The notes under the pieces were generated by a model. The model was given only the letters and a program-made list of their open reading frames with translations. It searched no databases and was not told the DNA's origin. 64,000 nucleotides of DNA, from the NCBI GenBank assembly GCA_034506255.1, contig JAPDPX010000004.1, positions 1 to 64,000 of the forward strand. Direction: 5' to 3'. Made by a program: the position numbers and the translations under genes. This stretch comes from a candidate division KSB1 bacterium. Lineage in GTDB: Bacteria; Zhuqueibacterota; Zhuqueibacteria; Zhuqueibacterales; Zhuqueibacteraceae. The number at the start of each line of letters is the position of its first letter. Position 1 is the stretch's first letter. Below, in pieces: positions 1 to 8,104 of this stretch.

Positions 1-2
1 TG

Positions 3-233
3 GTTGAGAATGCCATTCGACCGGTGGCATTGGGTCGCAAGAATTATCTCTTTGCCGGCTCGCATGAAGGCGCCAAACGCGCCGCGATGATTTACACCCT
101 GGTGGCCACCGCCAAGCTGCATCAGGTGGAACCCCTGGCTTATCTGCGCGATATTCTCAGCCACCTGCCCGACCATCCCATCACCCAGATCGCCGCGCTG
201 CTTCCGCAAAACTGGCGCACGCCGACTTCTTGA
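3..233 (+). pseudogene. IS66 transposase (TnpC) C-terminal fragment
   Basis: The frame is open from the left edge and reads VENAIRPVALGRKNYLFAGS, then the motif AAMIYTLVATAKLH and the ending YLRDILSHLP. This is the characteristic C-terminal segment of the large IS66 transposase. Only about 76 residues are in the window. The rest may continue to the left or be missing, and the catalytic DDE part is not visible. The in-frame GTG at 24 is internal and not a real start. Confidence 0.85.
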
Positions 234-615
234 GATTGGGCCCTGCCCCAGTCGCAAGAGGCTTGATGATTTGATATTTCCTGCCACCAGCGTATTTTCC
301 CCCGCTGTCGCTCGTTCGCTGCAATACTGCTCCCTGTCCGGAGAGGGCCTTTCTCAGAAGATCTATCCCGGCCACAGTGTTGTTGGCTGAATTGCCATTC
401 GGTTGCCATTTCCGGCTGGTCGCCACAAAAGCGCGCGCTGAAAAAAGTTCAAAAATATCTCTTACTGTGGCAAGCTTCAAGATGGGTTCACCGGGTGGAT
501 ACGGGTCACGCGCCAAAATGGAAGTGACGATCCCGGACAAGCCGTCGAAGCTCTTGCGCATGTCGGTGGCATGGGAATAGAGATAAAATCTCAGGCCGGG
601 AGAGAGTGCGATCAT
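181..615 (-). pseudogene. tnpB: Truncated IS66 accessory protein TnpB (Orf2)
   Basis: The first ~42 residues (MIALSPGLRFYLY, then TDMRKSFDGLSGIV, to about position 489) match the start of the IS66 Orf2 family. That family normally continues with a conserved VFVNRRxxxIKLL-type block. Here the frame instead runs into unrelated sequence (PILKLATVRDIF onward), so about two thirds of the protein is replaced and it is almost certainly inactive. The ATG overlaps the stop of tnpA by four bases (ATGA), the usual translational coupling in these elements. Confidence 0.75.
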
Positions 616-950
616 GGCTCTACTCCGGCGGCGCGCAACAGGCGGGTGAGCAATTGCACAGCGATGTCGCCCGAGAAATGGACCAACACGCCGTTGGGAA
701 ACTCCAGGGTGCAGGATGCGGCGCGGTGGGCGGTCGGTTCAAGCTGGAGCGGAACGAAGCCGGGGGCGGCAGGGCGCAAATTGGGGGCTTGGCTTTCAGC
801 GGCACGGTACTTTCGCAGCCAGGTGAGAAACGTGGGGTAAGCCAGTTTTTCCCGCTGGCAGAATTGTTTCTGAGTCAGACCGCTGGCGAGATACTTTTTG
901 ATGAGGGCAAGACGCGCCGCGGGACACACCCGCCGTCTGCGAGACCACAT
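612..950 (-). CDS. tnpA: IS66 accessory protein TnpA (Orf1)
   Basis: This 112-residue protein begins with a basic stretch (MWSRRRRVCP) and a helix-turn-helix-like segment, LIKKYLASGLTQKQFCQREK followed by TFLTWLRKYR. It then has a variable linker and a C-terminal FPNGVLVHFSGD...LLTRLLRAA segment, all typical of IS66 Orf1. A strong ribosome-binding site (AGGAGG at about 956-961) precedes the ATG. The protein is full length, but its partners are broken, so the element cannot move by itself. Confidence 0.85.
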   Translation of the reverse strand: MWSRRRRVCPAARLALIKKYLASGLTQKQFCQREKLAYPTFLTWLRKYRAAESQAPNLRPAAPGFVPLQLEPTAHRAASCTLEFPNGVLVHFSGDIAVQLLTRLLRAAGVEP

Positions 951-1672
951 GGGACTCCTCCTGGTGAATTTTGCGCAAAGATACGCAGCGATTCACCAAG
1001 AGGAAAGATGCGGTTCACCGAGGGGATACGTGGCAACAGCAGTAAGATGAAATGGCAGAAACAAGCAGGCGGGATTTCATCAAAAATATTTGGCTCTGAA
1101 TTTTGCAACCAGATCGATCCCATCAGCGGGGAACGCCGATTGGATCGCGACGCCCGACCACCCAGTAGGTGGTGCATAAAAAATTTTGCAAACAAACGTG
1201 CGGTTAACTCCGACAGGGTTGCACTTCACACACGCCATTTCTTCCGTACCACAGCAAACCAGCATGCAAAATTCAGGCAGCACAACAGTGATTCCAGCCT
1301 CGGTGTCAGAGTCAAACACAAACAATCCGCCCACGAAAACGGAAATCTCACGGAAAAAGCCATTTCGTGGGAGAAAAGCCGTGACGCCGTCGGCAAACAG
1401 GCGAATTTCACAGTCAGGGCGGTCCCACATTTGAAATAAAGAACTGACGGAGTTTTGTGCACACGCCATTCATTCCGGGGGCAGAGCAAGCCAGCATGCA
1501 AAATTTCAGGTGAAAAATTAATGACATGGTGCAAGGGATTCCCGGTCGAGTATATGAAGCGCTTCACCCGGAGCAAAGACATCGTCTGTCGCGGGGATAC
1601 CGCAGGCAGACAGGCATTTTCACCCGGGCTGTTCGCGCCTTCGTCGTGATGCAATGGCGCATTGCCGGCCGA
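951..1672. other. Non-coding gap rich in hairpins and repeats
   Basis: There is no convincing gene. The stretch holds the outer end of the IS66 remnant, the dispersed repeat at 1098-1506, a 9-bp hairpin (CCCACGAAA 1330-1338 with TTTCGTGGG 1363-1371), and near 1604 a short GCAGGCAGACAGG segment related to the small palindromes at 16158, 29476 and 35421. Confidence 0.6.
1098..1506 (+). repeat. Dispersed non-coding repeat, copy 1 (inverted copy at 16.2-16.5 kb)
   Basis: Two blocks match the reverse complement of 16216-16507 in the same order. Block A (about 1098-1220) shares the segments GCCGATT.GATCGC.ACGCCC, GGTGCATAAAAAATTTTGCA and CAAACGTGCGGT.AACTCCG. Block B (about 1450-1506) shares GGAGTTTTGTG.ACACGCCATT and GGGGGCAG...AAGCC.GCATGCAAAAT. 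A B-like segment also ends block A at about 1240-1274. GAATTTTGCA at 1098-1107 and TGCAAAATTC at 1265-1274 form a perfect 10-bp inverted repeat, so a MITE-like unit is possible. No coding potential was seen. Confidence 0.75.
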
Positions 1673-2656
1673 TTAAAAGCCCATGGGGACCGTGATTTGA
1701 CCAGTGAGAATGTCTTGTTTGACTTTCTCCACCCGGGCCGCCACGGCAGGAGGGATGACGTGCTGCAAGGCCGGGTTGATCACGAGCGCGACGACGTTTT
1801 CCTTCATGCCCATGCGCATGATTTTCGCTTTGAAGGTTTTCTCCTTGACGGCACGGGCGACGTTGAGAAAAGCCTGCGGCACATCCAGCACCGCGCTCGC
1901 CAGAACCACCTGCGGTGCCACTTCGTTTTGATTCTTGTTGGAGCCAAAAACATAGACGCCGCCGCGCTCCTGTGCCGCTTGAAACACACCCAGGCCGGCG
2001 GCATCGGCATTTTGGAAAATGAAATCGGCGCCCTGGTCGATCAGTGCCAGCGTGGCCTCCTTGGCGGCGCCCACATCCTCCCAGTTGCCGATGAAGCTCT
2101 GCACCACGACGAAGTCCGGCTTGACGGATTGCGCGCCCGCCGCCAGCGCCTGAAAGCCGCTCTTCACCGAGGGGATTGCCATGCCGCCGACGCAACCTGC
2201 CTTGCCTGTTTTCGACAGCAGCGCCGCCATGACGCCCATGAGATAGGTCGCCTGCTCGATCTCGAACACCAGCGGCGCCACATTGGGGCGCACGGTGGTG
2301 CCGCTGCTGGTGATGAACACCGTGTTGGGGAAATCCGGCGCCACGGCTGCCGCGGCATCTTGAAACTCGAAGCCGTGGCCGAAGACGATATTGAAGCCGC
2401 GGCTGGCATAATCACGAAAACCCTGCTCGAATTGCGCGGGGGTTTTCACCTCGATTTGCGAAATCTCCGCCTGCAACTCGTCGCGAATGCGCCGCAGACC
2501 CTCGTAGGCGCTGGCATTCCACCCCGCGTCGCTCACCGGGCCGGGCGAGAGCAGCGCGGCGCGAAAGGCCGCCGGCGGGGCGGGCTGTGATTGACAACCA
2601 GGCAGCAGCACTGCCGTCATTCCGCAAAACAGACCGAGCAGTGACCATCGTTTCAT
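1673..2656 (-). CDS. BMP-family substrate-binding lipoprotein (PnrA/BmpA-like)
   Basis: The 327-residue precursor has a lipoprotein signal (lipobox LLPG with Cys21). The mature part has the type I periplasmic-binding fold of the basic membrane protein family: AALLSPGPVSDAGWNASAYEGL near the N-terminus, FVITSSGT-like core strands, then YLMGVMAALLSKTGKAGCVGG and the DQGADFIFQNADAAGLGVFQAA segment. Family members such as PnrA bind purine nucleosides for an ABC importer. No permease or ATPase gene is adjacent, so the ligand and transporter are unknown. The protein is expected to be anchored to a membrane and face the periplasm. The ribosome-binding site is weak. Confidence 0.85.
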   Translation of the reverse strand: MKRWSLLGLFCGMTAVLLPGCQSQPAPPAAFRAALLSPGPVSDAGWNASAYEGLRRIRDELQAEISQIEVKTPAQFEQGFRDYASRGFNIVFGHGFEFQDAAAAVAPDFPNTVFITSSGTTVRPNVAPLVFEIEQATYLMGVMAALLSKTGKAGCVGGMAIPSVKSGFQALAAGAQSVKPDFVVVQSFIGNWEDVGAAKEATLALIDQGADFIFQNADAAGLGVFQAAQERGGVYVFGSNKNQNEVAPQVVLASAVLDVPQAFLNVARAVKEKTFKAKIMRMGMKENVVALVINPALQHVIPPAVAARVEKVKQDILTGQITVPMGF

Positions 2657-2741
2657 GGGAATTCAATCCCGATGAATGGGGAAAAATGTGATGTTTGATT
2701 TTGTTGGTGGCGTCGCCGGCGGGTTCGGTGGCACTGCCGCA

Positions 2742-3236
2742 CTAACGCCTCTCCGCCAGTCGTTTCAGCAATTGAATCTGTCCGGCATGATAAAGATCGT
2801 GCGCTGCAATGCCGGTAAGCACGGTGAAGTTGTCGAGCTTGCTGCCCGCCGGAATTTCACGCAGACGGCCGGGAGCGAGTCCGGCAACGGCCGTGCGCAG
2901 CACCTGATGCATGTCCTCCAGCAGTTTGACGTCGGCTTTCCACGCCGCCTCGGTCAACTCCTGTGGCCGCACGAACCAGTTGGATCCTTTTAGGGGAAAG
3001 GAGCCGCGCGCTTCGCCCAAGAGCCGGCGGCGCACGGCATATTTCCAATAGGCCGCATGAGTGACGATCTCCCAAATGTTGTGGCGTTTGGGATTGGGCC
3101 GCCATGCCGCGGTTTTGGCGGAGAGTCCCCGAATGGCGCCGCGCAGATTGGTGCCATGCCACGATTTGTGATCGTAGGCCTGGTCGATGATCGCCAGCAG
3201 GAAGGCGATGGCAGATGAGGTGAGCTTGTCATTCAT
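2742..3236 (-). CDS. DinB-like four-helix-bundle protein
   Basis: This 164-residue protein shows the DinB/YfiT-like pattern. An early helix (FLLAIIDQAYDHKSWHGTNL) is followed by HNIWEIVTHAAYWKYAVRRRLLG in the middle and HDLYHAGQIQLLKR near the end. Histidines in these helices normally form a metal site. The family includes thiol transferases and small-molecule modifying enzymes, and the substrate cannot be told from sequence. A GAAGG ribosome-binding site precedes the ATG. It lies between the BMP lipoprotein and cytochrome b on the same strand but has no obvious functional link to either. Confidence 0.8.
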   Translation of the reverse strand: MNDKLTSSAIAFLLAIIDQAYDHKSWHGTNLRGAIRGLSAKTAAWRPNPKRHNIWEIVTHAAYWKYAVRRRLLGEARGSFPLKGSNWFVRPQELTEAAWKADVKLLEDMHQVLRTAVAGLAPGRLREIPAGSKLDNFTVLTGIAAHDLYHAGQIQLLKRLAERR

Positions 3237-3480
3237 GGCAGTGCCTTCGGTTGCCTTGACCGGCAGCGGCGTGAGCCGCCAAATTGTAAAAGGAGCATGG
3301 CGATTTGGGCTGAGGCGCGGTTGTCGAGGTTGCGGGCGCCCGCCAACTCCTGGATTGCAATACCACGGTCTGATCGTTGCGGGAATGTTTTGCTCACAGC
3401 ATTTCGCGTCTCACAGAGCCAAGGGTTCACGGCCAGCCTTGCCACGCAGGGCAAAAACCGGCGAGGCGTGCACGGCGCTC

Positions 3481-4632
3481 TCATGGAGGTGCGGCTTCAC
3501 CCTCCGGCAGCACGCGCGGCAAGCCTTTGTTGTCGAAATGCACCCTCCTGCCGAAGAGCTCACGCGTGGTATCGGAGAGATGGCCGAGGAGGCCAAGCAC
3601 CAGGCCGCCGGCAAGGAAGAGAATGCCCGCCCACAAGGCCAGCTTGCGGCGTCGCGGATGGCGCTCCGGGTTGCGGTCGAGCAGCGGTAAAAGCAGCAGA
3701 AAGAGTACGAGGAGGCCGTTGCCCAACACCCCCAGCCAGCCGGGCACATATTTCAAGCTTTGATACACCGGCAGAAAATACCATTCCGGTTTGATGCCGG
3801 TGGGCGTGACCAGCGGATTGGCGGCCTCGCCAAGATGCGGTTTGCGGCAGAGGGCAACCGCCACCAGCACGGCAAGTGCGCTGTAGGCGATCAGGACTTC
3901 GCGTTTGAAGTGATCGGGGTAGTAGGGTCGGGCGCCCGCAGCGCGCAGTTGCTCCTCGGTTGACGGCGGCTCATCGGTGCGCGTCAGCGGCGCAATGCCG
4001 TGATAGCGCACCAGGAACAAGTGCAGCGCCAGCAGCGCGAACAGCGCCATGGGCAACACCACCACATGCAGCGCGAAGAAGCGGGTAAGCGTCAACTCGC
4101 TCACCGTTTCGCCGCCGCGCACGAGCTGAAGCAGGAAGGGCCCGAGCAGGGGCACTTCCTTGGTGGTGTCGGTGGCGACCACCGTGCCCCAGTAGGCCAC
4201 CTGGTCCCAGGGCAGGAGATAGCCGGTGAGCGTGAACAGCAGGGTGACAAGCAACAGTCCCATGCCGGCCATCCAGGTCAGTTCGCGCGGCTTTTTGTAC
4301 GCGCCGGAGAAATACACGCGCAGCAGATGCAGCAGCACCACGGTGACGATGAAGGATGCGCCCCACACGTGCATTTGACGGATGAATCCGCCGAGCGTCA
4401 CCTTTTCGGTAATGAATTGCACGCTGTGGTAGGCGGTTTGGGCGCCGGGCTTGTAGTAAAAGAGCAGCAGGAGGCCGGTGCCGAGCTGCATCAGGAACAG
4501 CAGGAGGGCGGTGAATCCCAGGGTGTGCAACCAGTTGACGTGACGGGGTTGCAGCTCGGAGAGTTGCTCGTGCGTGAAACGACGGAGAAATTCCAGCGGC
4601 AGTCTTTCAGCCAGCCAGGCTTTCACAGCCAT
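3481..4632 (-). CDS. petB: Cytochrome b subunit of a Rieske/cytochrome b complex
   Basis: This 383-residue integral membrane protein carries both the N-terminal four-helix haem domain and the C-terminal domain in one chain. Haem ligands are visible as two pairs: His88 (QMHVWG) with His102 (LLHLLR), and His189 (ALHVVV) with His204 (ALHLFLVRYHG). The spacing of 13 then 14 residues resembles the b6-type pattern. The quinol-oxidation motif PEWY is at 282-285 (KPEWYFLP). The protein oxidises quinol and passes electrons to the Rieske protein encoded just upstream (about 100 bp away). No cytochrome c1 or f gene is adjacent, so the final electron acceptor is unknown. The symbol petB is used by analogy. 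Confidence 0.93.
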   Translation of the reverse strand: MAVKAWLAERLPLEFLRRFTHEQLSELQPRHVNWLHTLGFTALLLFLMQLGTGLLLLFYYKPGAQTAYHSVQFITEKVTLGGFIRQMHVWGASFIVTVVLLHLLRVYFSGAYKKPRELTWMAGMGLLLVTLLFTLTGYLLPWDQVAYWGTVVATDTTKEVPLLGPFLLQLVRGGETVSELTLTRFFALHVVVLPMALFALLALHLFLVRYHGIAPLTRTDEPPSTEEQLRAAGARPYYPDHFKREVLIAYSALAVLVAVALCRKPHLGEAANPLVTPTGIKPEWYFLPVYQSLKYVPGWLGVLGNGLLVLFLLLLPLLDRNPERHPRRRKLALWAGILFLAGGLVLGLLGHLSDTTRELFGRRVHFDNKGLPRVLPEGEAAPP

Positions 4633-4733
4633 GCAGTTTGATCCGGTTTGGCTCAGCGTTCACATCGAACGGCGGGGTGGCACGGCGCCGGGTCCGGTGA
4701 TCCCGGCGGGATTGTCGGATGATCCGGCATGGG

Positions 4734-5165
4734 TCAGGAGATGATGATTTTGCCGTCTTCTTCGACCTTGACGTTCAGGCGCGGCAGCGGCCGGGGTGGC
4801 GGGCCGTCCAGCACACTGCCATCGAGATCATATTCACCGCCATGGCACGGGCAGCGAAAAATCTGCTCATCCTCGATGTAGGAGACCGTGCAGCCAAGAT
4901 GGGTGCAGACCGCGGACAGCGCCAGCAGCTCGCCGTTCTGGCGCTGGACAATGACCGGCGAACCGAGAGCGACGCCGCTTTTGAACTGGCCCTCGCCGAT
5001 CTCTTTTGCCAGGATGGGCTGCCCCGCCATATTGGAGAATTGGCGCGTGCCGCTGATGAAGTTCCTGTTGGGATAAAGGTAGGCGAGTGCCGACCCGGCG
5101 AAGGCGAGAGCAGTGCTTCCAAAAAGGGCGGCGAAAATTCTGTCGAAAAACGTGCGTCGTGTCAT
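4734..5165 (-). CDS. petC: Rieske [2Fe-2S] protein
   Basis: This 143-residue protein begins MTRRTFFDRIF, a twin-arginine-like leader, followed by a hydrophobic helix that probably anchors it. Rieske box I is CTHLGC (87-92) and box II is CPCHGG (105-110). Cluster ligands would be Cys87, His89, Cys105 and His108, and the stabilising disulfide Cys92-Cys107 is possible. It shuttles electrons from quinol at the cytochrome b Qo site to a c-type carrier. A good Shine-Dalgarno (GAGGTGA) precedes the ATG. It is the first gene of the pair with cytochrome b, as in Chlorobi-type operons. Confidence 0.93.
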   Translation of the reverse strand: MTRRTFFDRIFAALFGSTALAFAGSALAYLYPNRNFISGTRQFSNMAGQPILAKEIGEGQFKSGVALGSPVIVQRQNGELLALSAVCTHLGCTVSYIEDEQIFRCPCHGGEYDLDGSVLDGPPPRPLPRLNVKVEEDGKIIIS

Positions 5166-5295
5166 CGGTCACCTCGGCTGGTACGCAACGGGCCCCTCTC
5201 CGGCTCGCAGGCGTGCCGGCAGGCCGAAACGCGCACAGTATAACCAGCGGGTTTTAGAAATTCAACAGGAAATTGCCCGGGCGGCAAAATAACAG

Positions 5296-5324
5296 TTGCG
5301 CTGCACAGGCCGGTTTATTATATT
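5296..5324 (+). promoter_or_regulatory. Candidate promoter of the ferredoxin gene
   Basis: TTGCGC (5296-5301) and TATATT (5319-5324) are 17 bp apart, about 80 bp upstream of the ferredoxin ATG. The -10 box sits in TATATTGCGC, the same ten bases as at the candidate promoter of the nicotinate phosphoribosyltransferase gene (13912-13921). This is inferred from sequence only. Confidence 0.4.
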
Positions 5325-5406
5325 GCGCCCGTTTCAAAACCGGCTGGGCTGTGATTCATTGTGCAAGGTTTCTTGTTCTCTTGGACTGCAGCAAAGTGGA
5401 GGCAGT

Positions 5407-5685
5407 ATGACATACATCATCGCTGAACCCTGCGTTGATGTGATGGACAAAGCGTGTGTGGATGTTTGTCCGGTGGATTGCATATACGAGCTGGACAAAA
5501 CCCAACTGCAGGAAGGCGATCCGGCCTACAAAAACATGCTCTACATTCATCCACAGGAATGCATCGATTGCGGTGCGTGCGAGCCGGAATGTCCGCCGCA
5601 GGCGATCTTCGCGGAGAGCGAAGTGCCGGCCAAATGGGCGGAATACATCGACTACAACTATCGCGCGTTCGGTCTCAGCCGCTGA
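5407..5685 (+). CDS. fdxA: 7Fe ferredoxin (FdxA type)
   Basis: This is a 92-residue protein with eight cysteines at 9, 17, 21, 25, 52, 55, 58 and 62. The spacing Cx7Cx3Cx3C and Cx2Cx2Cx3C is that of the Azotobacter-type 7Fe ferredoxin. By analogy Cys9, 17 and 62 would hold the [3Fe-4S] cluster; Cys21, 52, 55 and 58 would hold the [4Fe-4S] cluster; and Cys25 would be free. The ATG at 5407 has a GGAGG-type ribosome-binding site, and the longer upstream frame shows no conserved sequence. It is a soluble low-potential electron carrier. No dedicated partner enzyme is adjacent. Confidence 0.92.
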   Translation: MTYIIAEPCVDVMDKACVDVCPVDCIYELDKTQLQEGDPAYKNMLYIHPQECIDCGACEPECPPQAIFAESEVPAKWAEYIDYNYRAFGLSR

Positions 5686-5809
5686 ATCTGCTGCCTCAAC
5701 TCTGACCCTGCTCACCGGCGCGGCCTCCCCCGCGGCGCGCGGGTGACGTTCGGATCACGGGAACTGCACAAGGAAGTCATGAGTTGCTGGCTTCCTTTTT
5801 TGTTTGCTT

Positions 5810-6163
5810 ATGATTCAATGCAAAAGCATCTATGCGAAAGCCGGGGAGGGTGACGGCGTGCGCATTTTCGTAGATCGGCTCTGGCCGGAGGGGGTCAGCA
5901 CACGCGCGGCGGCGGTGTCGCAATGGCTGAAGGAACTCGCCCCCTCCTATGAGCTGTGGCGGCATGGCTATGATCTCGACCAATGGCCGCAATACCGCCA
6001 GCGCTACCGCGCCGAGCTGAATGCGAAAGACAAACGGCCGCTGCTCGAACGGTTGCAACAGATGGTGCGTGAGGGGCCGGTCACCCTGCTCTACGGCACC
6101 TCGGACCCGCAACGCAACAATGCAGTGATCATCAAGGAGCTGTTGGAGAGCTGGCAGGGCTGA
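5810..6163 (+). CDS. DUF488 family protein
   Basis: About 117 residues from the ATG at 5810 (an in-frame TTG lies two codons earlier). It shows the DUF488 signature: KSIYAKAGEGDGVRIFVDRL with WPEGVS, then WLKELAPSYELWRHGYD and a C-terminal VTLLYGTSDPQRNNAVII. The family is small, cytosolic and of unsettled biochemical function. No clear Shine-Dalgarno lies before the chosen start. It is followed by a 330-bp gap and then the CoA-binding protein. Confidence 0.85.
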   Translation: MIQCKSIYAKAGEGDGVRIFVDRLWPEGVSTRAAAVSQWLKELAPSYELWRHGYDLDQWPQYRQRYRAELNAKDKRPLLERLQQMVREGPVTLLYGTSDPQRNNAVIIKELLESWQG

Positions 6164-6495
6164 ATCTGCCAGTGGCTGATTCACGGCATGCCACAGGATG
6201 ATGTGAAGATGGAGAAGTTGCGCATTTATGTTTCATCCGTGCCGTCCGCCTCCGCGGACGGCGCGAGCAACACCTCCCGGGAGCCTGACATGTGCCCGCC
6301 GTGCGCGGAAGCATGATCAGGCTCTGGTGTTTTTGCCGAAACCGGCTGACCACCCCGCCGCTGGCCGCAGGTTTCGGTTGAGGGTTTGCAAGGAACGTTT
6401 TGCCAGGATGGATGCTGCGGAATACCGTACCGATGCCTTCGGAGTGGAGGAGTATTCAATTGCAGGCAGTTCACCCCAGCAATTCAGGAGGCAAA
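6164..6495. other. Gap with no recognised gene
   Basis: Reading frames here are short and lack recognisable motifs. Only the AGGAGG ribosome-binding site at its right end (about 6486-6491) has a clear role, for the next gene. Confidence 0.5.
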
Positions 6496-6942
6496 ATGGC
6501 TTGGCATGACTTCATCATTGATGATGACAATGTGATCCGGGAAATCCTCAAAAACAGCCACGTCATTGCCGTGGTTGGCATCAAGGATGAAAGCCGGCTT
6601 CACGAAGCAGCGCACACAGTTCCCGCCTATCTGCATTCCCGCGGTTACAAGATCATCCCCGTGAATCCCCGTTATGAGTCGGTGTTTGGCATACGCTGCC
6701 TCGCGTCGCTGGAGGACATTACCGAACCGGTTGACATTGTTCAGATCTTTCGCGCGCCCAAAAACGTCATGCCGCATGCGCTGCAGGCACTGCAGATGAA
6801 GCCAAAACCCAGGGTCTTTTGGATGCAGACCGGCATTCGCCATCAGGAAGCGGCCCACAAGCTCGCCGCGGCCGGCATCCAGGTGGTGCAGGATCACTGC
6901 ATGTACATGGATCATTTGCGGCTGTTGCGGGCGGCAGCCTGA
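6496..6942 (+). CDS. CoA-binding domain protein (YccU-like)
   Basis: This 148-residue protein is a single Rossmann-like CoA-binding domain. IREILKNSHVIAVVGIKDES at the N-terminus, PAYLHSRGYKIIPVNPRYES, and the segments SLEDITEPVDIVQIFR, VFWMQTGIRHQEAA and VVQDHCMYMDH are the family landmarks. Homologues bind CoA, but their physiological role is not established. The ATG at 6496 is supported by the AGGAGG just upstream; a longer frame to 6400 has no support. Confidence 0.88.
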   Translation: MAWHDFIIDDDNVIREILKNSHVIAVVGIKDESRLHEAAHTVPAYLHSRGYKIIPVNPRYESVFGIRCLASLEDITEPVDIVQIFRAPKNVMPHALQALQMKPKPRVFWMQTGIRHQEAAHKLAAAGIQVVQDHCMYMDHLRLLRAAA

Positions 6943-7057
6943 GATTCCCACCCCGTGCATCATGTTGACGGCAGGGTATTCCGCCGGGGTTGGCGCGTCG
7001 TGCCGGCCGGCGGCATACCCCGCCACTCACGTCCTCTTTCACCAATTCCAGCCGATC

Positions 7058-8041
7058 ATGAAAATCTACGTCACTCGACCCATCCCCCAGGCGGGGCTTG
7101 ACCTGCTGCGCGCGGCCCATCCGGGCTTTGAGATGAACCACGAAGACCGCGTGCTCACCCGCGCCGAGCTGCTCGACCGTGTCCGGGGCTGCGACGGCCT
7201 GTTGACGCTGCTCACCGACCGCATCGACGCCGAGCTGCTGGACGCCGCCGGCCCGCAGCTCAAGGTCGTGGCGAACTATGCCGTGGGTTTCGACAACATC
7301 GATTTGCAGGCGGCCACGGCCCGCGGCATTTTGGTCACCAACACCCCCGGGGTGCTGACCGAGGCCACGGCAGATCACGCCTGGGCTCTGCTGTTCGCGA
7401 TTGCCCGCCGCATTCCCGAATCCGAGCGGTTTTTGCGGGCGGGCAAGTTCAAAGGCTGGGGCCCGCTCATGTTTCTTGGCGGCGATGTCACCGGCTGCAC
7501 TCTGGGCATTGTCGGTGCCGGCCGCATCGGTCACGCCATGGCCCTGCGCAGCCGCGGCTTCAACATGCGCGTGCTGTACACGGATGAGACGCCCAATCCC
7601 GTGCTGGAGCAGGAGATCGGTGCGCGCCGCGTGCCGTTGCCGGAGCTGTTGCGCGAATCGGATTATGTCTCCCTGCACGTGCCGCTGCTGCCCGGCACGC
7701 GCCATCTCATCAACGCCGACACGCTGCGGCTGATGAAACCCACCGCGTATCTCATCAACACCAGCCGCGGTCCGGTGGTGGACGAGGCCGCGCTCGCCGC
7801 CGCGCTGCGGCAGGGCCGCCTGGCGGGCGCCGCCCTGGATGTCTTCGAAAACGAGCCCGCTGTTCACCCCGATTTGCTCACCCTTGAAAATGTGGTTTTG
7901 ACCCCGCACACCGCCAGCGCCACCATTGCCACCCGCGGCAAAATGGCGACCATGGCGGCCAACAATCTTCTTGCCGGTTTGCGCGGCGAAAGGCCGCCCA
8001 ATCTGGTCAATGTGGAAGTGTGGGGCAGGCATCGCAGGTAA
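7058..8041 (+). CDS. D-isomer-specific 2-hydroxyacid dehydrogenase (glyoxylate reductase-like)
   Basis: This 327-residue cytosolic enzyme is of the D-2-hydroxyacid dehydrogenase family. It has the NAD(P)-binding motif GAGRIG (153-158) and the catalytic residues Arg237 (NTSRGPVVDE), Glu266 (DVFENEP) and His284 (LTPHTAS). The N-terminal substrate-domain sequence VVANYAVGFDNID and the NTPGVLTEATAD segment are typical of glyoxylate/hydroxypyruvate reductases, so reduction of glyoxylate to glycolate is the best guess. The ATG at 7058 was chosen because family members start MKIYVTRPIP-like; the upstream frame extension is unconserved. Proline dehydrogenase follows 63 bp later, possibly co-transcribed. 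Confidence 0.9.
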   Translation: MKIYVTRPIPQAGLDLLRAAHPGFEMNHEDRVLTRAELLDRVRGCDGLLTLLTDRIDAELLDAAGPQLKVVANYAVGFDNIDLQAATARGILVTNTPGVLTEATADHAWALLFAIARRIPESERFLRAGKFKGWGPLMFLGGDVTGCTLGIVGAGRIGHAMALRSRGFNMRVLYTDETPNPVLEQEIGARRVPLPELLRESDYVSLHVPLLPGTRHLINADTLRLMKPTAYLINTSRGPVVDEAALAAALRQGRLAGAALDVFENEPAVHPDLLTLENVVLTPHTASATIATRGKMATMAANNLLAGLRGERPPNLVNVEVWGRHRR

Positions 8042-8104
8042 ACAGAACCGGTTTGCGGCCCGCCAACCGCAGACCTTATTGGGTACGGACGGGAGGAGGA
8101 AAAC

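Larger units (their letters stand above)
1..1081. mobile_element. Decayed IS66-family remnants
   Basis: Three pieces of IS66-type genes lie here in an arrangement that no intact IS66 has. The end of a tnpC-type transposase is on plus (to 233), while tnpA and the first third of tnpB are on minus (950-489). An intact IS66 carries tnpA-tnpB-tnpC on one strand, so the two halves come from different copies or an inversion. Beyond tnpA are two imperfect direct repeats (about 977-1003 and 1003-1026, sharing AAAGATnCG and TTCACC) that look like subterminal IS repeats. An 8-bp hairpin follows, GATGAAAT at 1046-1053 with ATTTCATC at 1074-1081. Exact element ends and target duplications were not identified. 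Confidence 0.7.

Noticed and set aside
6228..6509. Short ORF upstream of the CoA-binding protein
   Set aside because: It has no ribosome-binding site or conserved sequence and overlaps the better-supported start region of the next gene.
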